A stretch of 27,184 nucleotides of DNA, taken from Stramenopiles sp. TOSAG23-2 (lineage: Eukaryota > Sar). How positions within the stretch are numbered: position 1 is the first letter of the stretch; each line of letters opens with the position of its first letter. The stretch covers positions 1 through 27,184 of the forward strand of contig LT649395.1 in NCBI GenBank assembly GCA_900128395.1, in the 5' to 3' direction. Of the stretch, positions 1 to 8,896 are shown piece by piece. A program made the position numbers and the translations under genes. The notes under the pieces were generated by a model that saw only the letters and a program-made list of their open reading frames with translations, had not been told where the DNA came from and made no database searches.

Positions 1-56
1 GATGAAATTTGTAGATGGTGTAGTCTAACTATGTGTGGATATAAATTTCCATATTC

Positions 57-83
57 CTTGTTACGGCATTCTGCCGTAACAAG
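57..83. repeat. Perfect 12-bp hairpin with 3-nt loop
   Basis: CTTGTTACGGCA (57-68) is followed by a 3-nt loop and its exact reverse complement (72-83). It is less AT-rich than its surroundings and sits in no recognisable gene. Its function is unknown. Confidence 0.8.
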
Positions 84-159
84 CTAGTAGAGGGATATAG
101 TACGTATATAATGGTGCACATGTAGATAGTATAATACTTTGTAATCTGGTATAGTAGTC

Positions 160-513
160 GTCTGCGTCGTCAGACTCTTTTTCTCGTCTAAAAAACTGGA
201 TTGCAAAAATGGCATCCAAAATAATAATATAAAGCACCTTAAATGTTTTTTAAGTGCCTATCTACTACCTAAAAAATCATCATCGCTCAAAAAATTATTA
301 TTATTTTTTTATTAGATCGTCATCTAGAATAATAAGATGTTAATAATATAAAGCACCTTAAATGTTTTTTAAGTGCCTATCTACTACCTAAAAAATCATC
401 ATCGCTCAAAAAATTATTATTATTTTTTTATTAGATCGTCATCTAGAATAATAAGGTAATATTATTGAAAGAATCGTGCAACAATATTATCGAAAGAGTC
501 TGACGACGCAGAC
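160..513. mobile_element. MITE-like element with 21-bp terminal inverted repeats
   Basis: Positions 160-180 and 493-513 are a perfect 21-bp inverted repeat starting GTCTGCGTCGTC. TAGT occurs at 155-158 and again directly after the right end at 514-517, so it may be a short target-site duplication, although one extra C lies between it and the left repeat. The interior has no ORF; it contains a 115-bp direct duplication and an 18-bp imperfect repeat (458-475, 483-500). A small non-autonomous DNA element is the likeliest reading, but no second genomic copy can be seen here. Confidence 0.45.
222..455. repeat. 115-bp direct repeat, two copies
   Basis: Positions 222-336 and 341-455 are the same 115-bp sequence, offset by 119 bp. 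Each copy contains an imperfect hairpin in which GCACCTTAA pairs with TTAAGTGC. The near identity implies a recent tandem duplication. Confidence 0.9.
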
Positions 514-802
514 TAGTGCAAAACAATCTAAATCTATTTTCAAATATATTTATTTCTTCAATTATTTATAAAAAATGATTTAGATTTCTGGTGTTGAACA
601 CTATGCTGGTATGGTCATATGAATGAATGTAACAAAATGTAATATACATCATAATATATATATATATATATATAATATTCCTTATTGTTTTCGATCTAGA
701 CAAATATATACATACATACGGCTTGTTGATTTTTTGTGACAAAAATTTTCATATATAGACATCACGTATATATTTTTACTTTTTTTAATAATTATTCAAA
801 TC

Positions 803-2500
803 ATGATGAATATAACAGCTGTTGAAAACCATGTTACTATTATAAAAGATGAAATATCTACTAACGATGAGAAGCGTTCACAGGAAAAAACTATATTGAA
901 AGAAAATTCTTTTGAAGTAAAAGAGAGAAAATACGAGACAAAAAAAACTGCTATTCCAAGCGAAGAAACGGAATTGTTGCCAGTAAAACCAAAAGGTCCA
1001 TATGCGTTGGGATACAAAGTACGAGTTTGGTGGGATGGTGATAAAAAGTTTTTCAATGCAAAAGTTAAAAAATATATTCAAGTTACAAACACGCATGTTA
1101 TTCAATATACGGCAGACAAAATTGTTGAAGAACAAAACTTATCGGATCCATCCATAGATTTTTTTAAATTGAAAAACGAACAAGAAGTGAAATCAAACGA
1201 AAAATTGTGGAAATTATACTTTGCACGTTTAAATCCAAAGACACCAAAAAAACCAAAAACAGCTTATAATTTATATTATGGAGCTAAGATGAAATGCTTT
1301 TTTGAAAAAAATAAAAATAACAACGAGGCTAACAAAAATGAACGCAACAACAATAATAATTGCAATCTTGTAAATGATGAAGACAAGAAACAAATAACAT
1401 TATCAAAAAAAGAATATGCAAAACAAATTCAAGAGGAATGGAAAGCTGCAGATCCAATGGAAAAAATGCCGTATATCAATGAAGCAAAAAAACAATCGAT
1501 TGAATATGAAGTAATTTTTAAAAAATATTTACAAAATATGCCACGAGGTGGCTATCCTCTTCCATTGCCACAAGAACGTGGCTTAATTACTTGGCAACGA
1601 AAGAAGCTAGATTCATGTCCAAAACCAAAATGGAAATCTCATGCCAATCGTATAATGAAGGATGGCTATACTGTATTCCCAAACGTACTTTCAAAAGAAA
1701 TAATATATTTTTTTTTGCACAACATTGAAAACAAAAGCAACCCAAAACAACATCAATTTGTGACAAATGAAAATTTATCAAGTGTATTATTGCCAAAACG
1801 AAATTTACGCAAACGTAGTGCATCGCAAGTTTGGAAAGGTGCAATTGCTACAATTGATGCGCATATCAATCGTGTTGGTGAACGCATAACTGTAAAAGCG
1901 CCTGTCTGTGTTCGAAGTGAAGGACGGTTTGATCTGGAATTAAATGATATCGCAGCGAAGCCTATTAATGATTCTGTAACTGATGTGGTTCAATTTGTAC
2001 AATATTTGTTAAACCATCGTGGCAAAATTAAAACGCAAAATGTGATGCTATCTGAGCCTGGTTCAGCAAGGCAACCAATACACACGGACAGTAATTGGAA
2101 AGGGAAACGCCAGCGTGATCCTAGACCGCATTATTTCACAATATTAATACCTTTGACTGATCAAGATTTAGAAACTGGCGGGACAAGAATTTTTCCTGGT
2201 ACACATCGAGATGTAAATTTAGGGGCAAAAGAAAACGGTGGAACGATTGAAGGGGTCGAAAATCCACAAAAAGCAGGCGATGCTTTAGTGTTCGATGGGT
2301 TATTGCAACATCATGGAACAGAAAATGTGACAGGACAGGAAAAGAAAAGCGACGATAATGATGGTAGTAGTAATTCTTTAACAATTACAAAGAAACGAAA
2401 TCGATATTTTTATTATATGGCTATTGCAGTTGGTGCAGATCCAAATACATATGTTACAGGAAAGAGTGGCACTTTTAAAAGACAAAAGAAGCGAAAGTGA
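803..2500 (+). CDS. Tudor-like / HMG-box / PhyH-type 2-oxoglutarate dioxygenase fusion
   Basis: The product is 565 aa in a single exon. Residues ~65-122 look like a Tudor/Agenet-type chromatin reader (a VRVWWDGDKKFFNAKV strand pattern). Residues ~145-245 resemble an HMG box (PKKPKTAYNLYYG, then WKAADPMEKMPYINEA), with an Asn-rich insertion near residue 175. Residues ~285-565 are a phytanoyl-CoA-dioxygenase-like double-stranded beta-helix. Its expected Fe(II) ligands are H427-x-D429 (IHTDSN) and H504 (QHHGTEN), and R534 is the candidate 2OG-binding Arg. All catalytic residues therefore seem present. The domain set suggests nuclear, chromatin-associated hydroxylation or demethylation; the substrate is unknown and this is inference. 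The first of two adjacent ATGs (803, 806) was chosen as the start. The gene ends with TGA and converges on the TM2 gene. Domain naming is firm for PhyH and HMG, and weaker for Tudor. Confidence 0.85.
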   Translation: MMNITAVENHVTIIKDEISTNDEKRSQEKTILKENSFEVKERKYETKKTAIPSEETELLPVKPKGPYALGYKVRVWWDGDKKFFNAKVKKYIQVTNTHVIQYTADKIVEEQNLSDPSIDFFKLKNEQEVKSNEKLWKLYFARLNPKTPKKPKTAYNLYYGAKMKCFFEKNKNNNEANKNERNNNNNCNLVNDEDKKQITLSKKEYAKQIQEEWKAADPMEKMPYINEAKKQSIEYEVIFKKYLQNMPRGGYPLPLPQERGLITWQRKKLDSCPKPKWKSHANRIMKDGYTVFPNVLSKEIIYFFLHNIENKSNPKQHQFVTNENLSSVLLPKRNLRKRSASQVWKGAIATIDAHINRVGERITVKAPVCVRSEGRFDLELNDIAAKPINDSVTDVVQFVQYLLNHRGKIKTQNVMLSEPGSARQPIHTDSNWKGKRQRDPRPHYFTILIPLTDQDLETGGTRIFPGTHRDVNLGAKENGGTIEGVENPQKAGDALVFDGLLQHHGTENVTGQEKKSDDNDGSSNSLTITKKRNRYFYYMAIAVGADPNTYVTGKSGTFKRQKKRK

Positions 2501-2990
2501 AATATATTAATAATTTTGTAAAAATTGTTCTCTGTCTGTAATTAATATACGAGTACGTATATAAAATTATATAAAAAATATTATTTTTTATTTTTAAATT
2601 TTGACAAATATTATGATATATCATTTTTACGGTATTTTATACGCGTTCGTAAAATATTTAAAAAATTAAACGAAAAAATAATTCTAACGAGTCTCGTATT
2701 TTTTCATTTCACCACAATTTAAAAAATAATATTTTCACACGCACACATCATCAGTACGCCGTATTAAAAATCGTACGAATGTTCAGAGAGTGTAATAGAG
2801 ACAATCTTGTTAAATAATACGAATTCGTACTTCGTAATATTTTTTTAAATACAAAAACGAAATTTTAAATGTACACTTCTCTCATTACCCAGTGTCACAC
2901 AAGTTTTTTTTATATACTTCGTAATATATATCATTATAAATATGATATGATTTTAGTATTGCAAACATATTTTTTGTCCAAATTTACTAC
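2501..2990. other. AT-rich convergent 3' intergenic region
   Basis: This lies between the stop codons of two converging genes. It contains a 12-bp perfect palindrome (TACGAATTCGTA, 2818-2829) and two copies of ACTTCGTAATAT (near 2829 and 2917). No coding sequence or RNA gene is recognised; it probably holds the 3' UTRs and polyadenylation signals of both genes. Confidence 0.5.
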
Positions 2991-3599
2991 TCATGCACCT
3001 GTAGGTGCTAGATCATCCCATAAGGGCATGCCCATTCCATCCATTCGTTGATCTGTTAAAAGCAATATTATATCAAGTATCCACCAAAATAACAATCCAC
3101 CAAATGTAAACATTTTAAAAAAACCAATACACATAAATCCTCGATTACCAGCAGCTAAATAAAACCAATCTGCCCCGAAGATACCAAGAAATATGGAGTA
3201 GAAAAAAGCTTCTTTTTTCATTTTTGCTGGATAAGCACATGCTTTAACTGGCAAAAATCGTTTTCCTAAATTAGTTGCATTCGTAAAGTCTGGATATTGC
3301 ACATGCTTATATGGCTCCAAACAAGTACATGTCCCATATATATCACCTTCCTTTTCTACTTCACATAAACCTTGCCCGCATGATAATTCTGTTTTGTTTG
3401 AAGGATTAAGAAATAAACATTTATGCGTATCCACATTTTTATATGGTAACACTTTCCTTGCTTTGTATGGATTTAATGCAGCATTTTCATAATTCGAATC
3501 GTCCAAAGTAGGTACTGCGTCATTCCCAATCTTAATTCCATGAACATGAAATGCCATAATTGACAACAATACAACGACGAGGAGGATCTTAAACATCAT
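2991..3599 (-). CDS. Secreted/membrane TM2-domain protein
   Basis: The product is 202 aa in one exon. Residues 1-21 (MMFKILLVVVLLSIMAFHVHG) form a clear signal peptide. The middle is a luminal or extracellular Cys-rich segment, with Cys at CLFL, LSCGQGLC, GTCTC and KACAYP and two N-glycosylation sequons (NKT, NAT). Residues ~130-195 are a TM2 domain: two hydrophobic helices around GIFGADWFYLAAGNRG, followed by FWWILDIILLLTDQ. In the animal TM2D family the inter-helix motif is commonly DRF; here it reads DWF. TM2 proteins are two-pass membrane proteins of poorly defined function, and in animals TM2D1-3 have been linked to Notch signalling. Position 3599 is the first ATG, and a second Met follows immediately. 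AT and AC microsatellites lie just upstream. Confidence 0.85.
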   Translation of the reverse strand: MMFKILLVVVLLSIMAFHVHGIKIGNDAVPTLDDSNYENAALNPYKARKVLPYKNVDTHKCLFLNPSNKTELSCGQGLCEVEKEGDIYGTCTCLEPYKHVQYPDFTNATNLGKRFLPVKACAYPAKMKKEAFFYSIFLGIFGADWFYLAAGNRGFMCIGFFKMFTFGGLLFWWILDIILLLTDQRMDGMGMPLWDDLAPTGA

Positions 3600-3699
3600 G
3601 ATTATATATATATTATATATTACCTGGTTTTGGATTTATATATATATATTTTTGGTGTAAGGAGATAATAATAATCAAACTGATTCCTGTATATATTAT

Positions 3700-3752
3700 A
3701 CACACACACACACACACAAAGACGTCTAATATATATATATATATATATATAT
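3700..3752. repeat. AC and AT dinucleotide microsatellites
   Basis: An (AC)n tract at 3700-3718 is followed closely by a long (AT)n tract at 3729-3752, upstream of the TM2 gene. Both are simple-sequence repeats likely to vary in length. Confidence 0.9.
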
Positions 3753-4042
3753 CTGTATATACTAGCTACCACCCAGAAGATCGATGTAAATAGTTTTGAC
3801 TACTATCTCCCTGGGATCTCTTTCTGTTTGTTTATATATATATCTATGACTACATATCTACCAAATGCTGTTGTTTTGGATATATTATTTTATTATTATT
3901 ATTTTTGGATAAAATGTGCACTTTTATCGCCTTTTATTAGTAGTGGTGTGTGGTGTAAGTTCCTGGTTTCATATATCAATATAAAACCAAGGATAACAAG
4001 TTTTATTTGTTGTGTTATTTGTCATGTGGTGTGATAGATGAA

Positions 4043-4326
4043 ATCGATGCGTAAGTTCACTTTCAAGTATAAGTCTTATTATACAATTATATGAGAGGTT
4101 TGATAGGGGATATCGATGCGTAAGTTCACTTTCAAGTATAAGTCTTATTATACAATTATATGAGAGGTTTGATAGGGGATATCGATGCGTAAGTTCACTT
4201 TCAAGTATAAGTCTTATTATACAATTATATGAGAGGTTTGATAGGGGATATCGATGCGTAAGTTCACTTTCAAGTATAAGTCTTATTATACAATTATATG
4301 AGAGGTTTGATAGGTGATATCGATGC
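4043..4326. repeat. 69-bp minisatellite, four full units plus a partial one
   Basis: Units start at 4043, 4112, 4181 and 4250, each beginning ATCGATGCGTAAGTTCAC, with an 8-bp partial fifth unit at 4319. The period is exactly 69 bp and the units are almost identical; the clearest difference is GGTGAT in place of GGGGAT at the end of the last unit. Each unit contains an inverted repeat, GTATAA/TTATAC. Because 69 is a multiple of 3, a repetitive open frame exists on the minus strand, but it has no other sign of being a gene. Confidence 0.95.
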
Positions 4327-4334
4327 AAATTTTT

Positions 4335-4500
4335 TTTAAAAGGCGACAGCATTGACTGGAGCTCGTCTGCTAAGTAACCCTAATTCGTGTTACGGATGCT
4401 GTGTCCATAGTAGTTTACACACACCATATTCGACCCTTAAACACAGTAATTCCACAAACCGGCCAAGAGAGGACCTCTCTGCCGAAGGAGGATGGAAAAA
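4335..4500. other. GC-richer, structured intergenic island (possible ncRNA)
   Basis: This stretch has a more balanced base composition than the surrounding spacer and several pairings. AGCAT near 4346 can pair with ATGCT near 4397, enclosing a GTAAC/GTTAC stem. A strong hairpin occupies 4460-4484 (CGGC, 2-nt bulge, AGAGAG, loop GAC, CTCTCT, GCCG). It matches no tRNA, snRNA or rRNA that I can recognise, and strand and function are unknown. Confidence 0.3.
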
Positions 4501-4924
4501 AATCCGAAAAATAAATCTATATATTAGCATATAAATAACACCAAGAATTTACTTCCCATTCTGCCGATTCCTACTCCTGAACCCATAAATAGGCACACAT
4601 ACACTACTGCACCAGTATACATGTCGTTGCATATGATCAGATTGCTGGATTTAGATTGCCGATGATTATTATTTGTTGTGTGCCCTGGTGTGCAGTTATT
4701 AGAAGAGTTATTATGGAAAAATGAATAATAAATATAATATAAAATCGAATAATAATAAATAAAATATTTACAAGATGATATAAATACATGTTGTTTACAA
4801 CCACCTTCACACACTTTTTGTATATGTGTTTATTACTGTTCGATTTTTATTTCGTTCATGTTTTTGGAAATATAATACTACATTTTTAACGAAGTAGTAC
4901 ATATATATATATATATATACCAAA

Positions 4925-5314
4925 ATGGCAAAGCGAGTTTTAATAAAAAATGTAAAGGCAAAGGAAGCATTAATGAAATTAGGTCAAGCAGCGCTGAATC
5001 CTGTTAAAGTTAATAATAAATGGCGAAAGCCGAAAATATCAAAGCGTGTTGCAAGTGAATTGCGTAAAGAGGCTATAAGAACTGGTACGTATGGATATAA
5101 GGATACAGACTTATGGAAGCCCTCTTGGGATAATCGAAGAGTAAATACGGTTGCGACAGCACCGCGTGGTAAAAATTGTGATAATAAATTAGAAGAACGT
5201 TTACAAAAAGTAGATGATGGTCTAGCACAACAACCAGAGCTTTTGAAAAAACATAAAAAAGCAGAAGCGGATAGGAAACCCAAATCATTCCTTGAAAAAT
5301 TATTAGGTGAATAA
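4925..5314 (+). CDS. Probable mitochondrial large-subunit ribosomal protein mL59-like
   Basis: The product is 129 aa, basic and single-exon. The central pattern WRKPKISKRVASELRKEAI, followed by RTGTYG and then DLWKPSWD, resembles the core of the mL59 (fungal MRPL25-type) domain, in which a WRxPxxSxRxxAxLRK motif precedes a short aromatic segment. The C-terminal half is Lys-rich and helical. If this is right, the protein is imported into mitochondria and packs on the large mitoribosomal subunit. The basic N-terminus (MAKRVLIKNVKAKEALMKLG) is compatible with that, although no separate cleaved presequence is evident. The ATG has an A-rich context (CCAAAATGG) directly after an AT tract. The family call rests on recalled motif similarity only; it could be another small basic mitoribosomal protein. 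Confidence 0.65.
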   Translation: MAKRVLIKNVKAKEALMKLGQAALNPVKVNNKWRKPKISKRVASELRKEAIRTGTYGYKDTDLWKPSWDNRRVNTVATAPRGKNCDNKLEERLQKVDDGLAQQPELLKKHKKAEADRKPKSFLEKLLGE

Positions 5315-5889
5315 TCTAGATGTGGGTTATGTATATATATATATACACATATGTAAAATATTTATAATAAATAATATCTCCTTGGTATGTACACGTAAAA
5401 AAGTGTGTGTATAGTACGCGTATATATTAAATATATATTATATATCTTTATTTTTATCGTGGCTTGTATGCATATGATAATATGCATATCATAATTTCTT
5501 CCATGATATGCATATTATATATAATTTAATTTACGCATAATTTATTTTTAATTTACTCATGATAATTCCTACTCTATATATACACATATGTAAAATATTT
5601 ATAATAAATAATATCTCCTTGGTATGTACACACGTAAAAAAGTGTGTGTATAGTACGCGTATATATATATTATATCTTTATTTTTATCGTGGCTTGTAAT
5701 ATGCATATCATAATTTCTTCCATGATATATTATACTCGTATACGAATCGTAAAAAAATTCTCTTGTATTTTTATAATATATTTTTAAAGATTTTATTTAC
5801 TCATAAGTATATATAATATATATAACGTAAACACTAACAATATTATATTTTATATACTCGTATATATATATATGTTTGCATCAATATTC
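5315..5889. other. Convergent AT-rich spacer with a duplicated block
   Basis: This lies between the stop codons of the mL59-like gene and the Doa10 gene. Most of 5336-5727 consists of two diverged copies of one block (listed separately). The rest is AT-rich with no coding sequence, and it probably contains both 3' UTRs. Confidence 0.6.
5336..5727. repeat. Direct duplication of a ~155-175 bp AT-rich block
   Basis: About 5336-5509 recurs at about 5575-5727, offset by roughly 238 bp. Shared landmarks in order are ACACATATGTAAAATATTT, ATATCTCCTTGGTATGTACA, CGTAAAAAAGTGTGTGTAT, AGTACGCGTATATAT, TTTATCGTGGCTTGTA and CATAATTTCTTCCATGATAT. The copies differ by short indels, mostly in the TA runs and around an inverted GCATAT/ATATGC motif that only the first copy has in full. 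Confidence 0.9.
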
Positions 5890-8800
5890 TCAATTTGCTG
5901 GTTGCGCTTTTTCATATGTTTGCAATTTCCTACCAATCAAATATTTTTCATCCCGTAACACATTATGAAATGAAGATACTGCTGGTAATACTTGCAGTGA
6001 AAGAATATCGTAAAGGCAAATTAAAAATGCCGTACCCCAAATACCACCTAAATAATCCTTTGCTAAAATATACAAAATATCTTGCATACCTTTACTACTA
6101 TGCATACCATCGTTTGTTGCATGAAGAATACCTAACGTCTGTGTTGTTATTGTTGCTATTTCTATATCATCCCGTGTTATCGTGCTTTCTCGTACAATTA
6201 AATTAGCACAAACACAAATACAAAAAGGTAACACCATGTATGCAAAATACCAGCTAGGAACAATCCGCAAATTTTGTTGATATACAATGGGTAATGAAAT
6301 CATGAGCACTACCAATGCAATAAGTAAATAATAATTAGAACTAACGATATTAAATACATTACTTCTACTACGTATGTCATAGGTATTATTGGTCATATTG
6401 CTGCCATTGGTGAAATGTGTTAAAATGGATGTAAGAAATAATGGCTGCATGACAAATAATAAAATACGAGTTGGTATTGTCTTTGCAGAATGGAATATGC
6501 GTATAAATACATGCACTCGATGTTTTGCCATCCATCCTAATAATACAGTTGCAACAAGGCCATATGGACCATGCATATTTGAACCTTCAATACCAAATGC
6601 ATAAAATGGTAAATATATTCCAAAGCCAAGTAATGATAGTAATATAATGTTGATGATCAACACTACAAACCAAATTAAAAACACCAAAGCCATTATTCGC
6701 ATGAACACATATGAAGGTGTTTTTCTAGGATATAGTTTACGCGGCCCAGCCATTTTTACATACGGTATCCCATCTGAATCTGTTTCCGGAACAAGGTTTA
6801 CATCCTGGCCATTTTCCAATGCAATTAAAACATCGCTTTTGATCGGCAATAAATACTTTTCTAAACCCAAAACGCGACAAACTTTTGGTAAGTATAGATC
6901 CATGCTTTCACGCAAAGCCGCGCGAAATGGCTCAATTGCATAATAAACGACTAAATAAACAGCAGTCACTTCTAATAAAACTTGGCCATTGACCCAAAAA
7001 TATGCACATGGTGGTCTAAATGGAACTAAATTGCGAAGGGCAGAAAATTGGGAATATTGCATCATTTGCACAGGCAATATTAAAAACATGATAATTAATA
7101 AAATGTAGATAACACTTGAGACAACAGACCTACGTATATGGGTTCCCCATGAATCTTCTAAAAGTGTTTCTAACAAATTTTGCTCCGGTTTTGGTATACG
7201 AACAATTCCCTAATATATATATATTAGATATAAATAATGTTAAAAGTTAGTACGAAATGATATCTTGATTATTAAAAAAAAAATAAAAAATAGAAAAGTT
7301 GTGAAATGAGTATAGTATATAGATATAGATATATATGGCAGAAAGGTATAAACTACGTACATTTAATACTTCAGGATGCAATACCTCTTTCAATTCTAAA
7401 ATGACCACTGTAACAATTAGCATAAAACCGATGCCAAGCACCCAATGCATTGCTACTCCAACTGTTACTGGATAATTTTCTATCATATCCCATTCATGAA
7501 TAATTTTATCTTTGAAACAATCAAGTTCACTTGCATGCCATATCAATCCTAAACAGATAGGATATATACCCATTTTAAAAATAAACAATACCGTAATTTT
7601 TAAAACTGAAGCAACAGCAGAAAGATAAGATACTATATTACCAGCAAGTTCGCTTGATAAATTTTGATTTGCCCATCGTGCACTACAATATGGCAATCCA
7701 ACCAATGCACCGATAATAACAGTATGACCAACGAAAAAATGAATAGTATTCATTAACACAGGACCTGCCATAATAGATTTTAAAGTACTAGCAGAAAATG
7801 TAGACGATAACAGGCCTCTACCAACACCACGTGGAAATGCAACAAAAATTACTAAGACTAATGATACAAACAACCAAAAAAATATCATGTTACGAACAGC
7901 TGCTAATGGATGACTATCGAAACCTAAAAGTGCATTTAAAGGTAGTTGCATTTCACCCCCACCATCATCAATAAAATCACCATTTTCATTATTGTTGGCA
8001 TTATTATTAATATTATTATTATTATTCATTTGCTGCTGTTGCTGTTGTTGAGCAGCCATCATTGGTTGTTGTTGAGCTTCGTGTTCTTCCTGTTGTGGAT
8101 CTTCATTTAATATATCATGTAGATCGTTATTATTATTATTATTATTTTCATCATTATTTTCATTATTATTTTCATCATCATTGTTGTCATCATCATTATT
8201 GTTTGCTGCTAAAATATTCTGTAAATGTTGCTGATCGTTGTTATTGTTATTATTATTTTCATCACCATCATTCTCGTTTTCATTATTATTGTCATTATTA
8301 TTATTATTATTATTTGCTGCTAAAATATCATGTAAATGTTGCTCATTATTTTGCATGGCTCTATCAATTGCTAATTGATCCTCTGTTCTCCAACGATAGA
8401 AGTCGGTAAATGCAACTAATGCCAATACAACTACCGTCGTTGTTATCATTAAAAATAAACCATGCTGTAAATCTTCCCACATAAATTTTATTGTCATTCG
8501 TCGAAATACAGATTCAAACGTATGATTGTCTTGCTCCCATACCATAAAACCCCACTTTATCATAATAGGTAGAAGAACTACCCACAAAAAAAGACAATAA
8601 ATAAACTTAAGAAATTTTTTGTAACGTGATGATATTAATGCAAAAAATGCATTAAACATTTCACAACATGGTAAAATTGCAGGAGTGTCGTCACGATAAA
8701 TAGCTGCAAATTTAAACTTATGCCCACATAACTCACACGTTTCACTTTTTTTGATTTCTAACCATTTAACTAAACACGCTTCGTGAACAAATCTAATACT

Positions 8801-8896
8801 CCCGTCACATTTACATGGCGATATCAATGGTTCGCTTTCACTCCCTGTATCCCTACATACACGACATTCATCTTCCTCTTCTAAATATGTTGTCAT
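5890..8896 (-). CDS. MARCHF6: Doa10/MARCHF6-type RING-CH E3 ubiquitin ligase
   Basis: Two exons: 8896-7361 and 7209-5890, giving about 951 aa (human MARCHF6 is 910). The N-terminal RING-CH finger has every C4HC3 ligand: C11, C14, C28, C30, H38, C41, C54 and C57. Many transmembrane helices follow. After the intron come the conserved membrane core and a C-terminal element (EKYLIGRKLQTYE) matching the Doa10 C-terminus. Doa10 ligases sit in the ER/nuclear membrane and ubiquitinate misfolded or unassembled proteins for ERAD. A ~170-residue Asn/Gln/Asp-rich insertion (~180-350) in a cytosolic loop contains three LHDIL-like repeats. The ATG at 8896 is preferred to an in-frame one at 9031 because homologues begin shortly before the RING and the extra 45 codons look like leader. 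Exon 1 reads into the intron in frame as far as 7247. Confidence 0.92.
7210..7360 (-). other. Intron of the Doa10 gene (151 bp, phase 0)
   Basis: The donor is AAT|GTACGT (7360), the acceptor is ATTAG|GGA (7210), and a perfect TACTAAC branch point lies at 7252-7246, 37 nt from the acceptor. Removing it joins VLHPEVLN to GIVRIPKPEQ, restoring the family alignment. Confidence 0.85.

Larger units (their letters stand above)
1..802. other. Non-coding region upstream of the HMG/PhyH gene
   Basis: No convincing coding sequence on either strand. It holds a perfect hairpin (57-83), a MITE-like element with terminal inverted repeats and an internal 115-bp duplication (160-513), a 10-bp inverted repeat (525-534 with 577-586) and an AT microsatellite around 651-674, which lies about 130 bp before the next start codon. 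It probably includes the promoter and 5' leader of the gene at 803. Confidence 0.6.
3600..4924. other. Divergent intergenic region rich in repeats
   Basis: This spacer of 1.3 kb lies between the divergently transcribed TM2 and mL59-like genes. It carries AC and AT microsatellites (3700-3752), a 69-bp minisatellite (4043-4326), a GC-richer structured island (4335-4500) and an AT tract (about 4901-4919) ending just before the mL59 start codon. The remaining sequence (3753-4030 and 4540-4900) shows no supported gene. Confidence 0.55.

Noticed and set aside
3920-3950. CGCCTTTTATTAG resembling U5 snRNA loop I
   Set aside because: The flanks cannot form the required stem and no Sm site follows; a chance match.
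3969-4352. 127-codon minus-strand open frame across the minisatellite
   Set aside because: It consists almost entirely of the 69-bp repeat read in frame, with no domain, no homologue I recognise and no supporting context; the repeat length explains the open frame.
7247-7360. Reading of Doa10 exon 1 into the following sequence as a C-terminus
   Set aside because: It ignores a clear GTACGT donor, TACTAAC branch site and acceptor; splicing restores the conserved second half of the protein.
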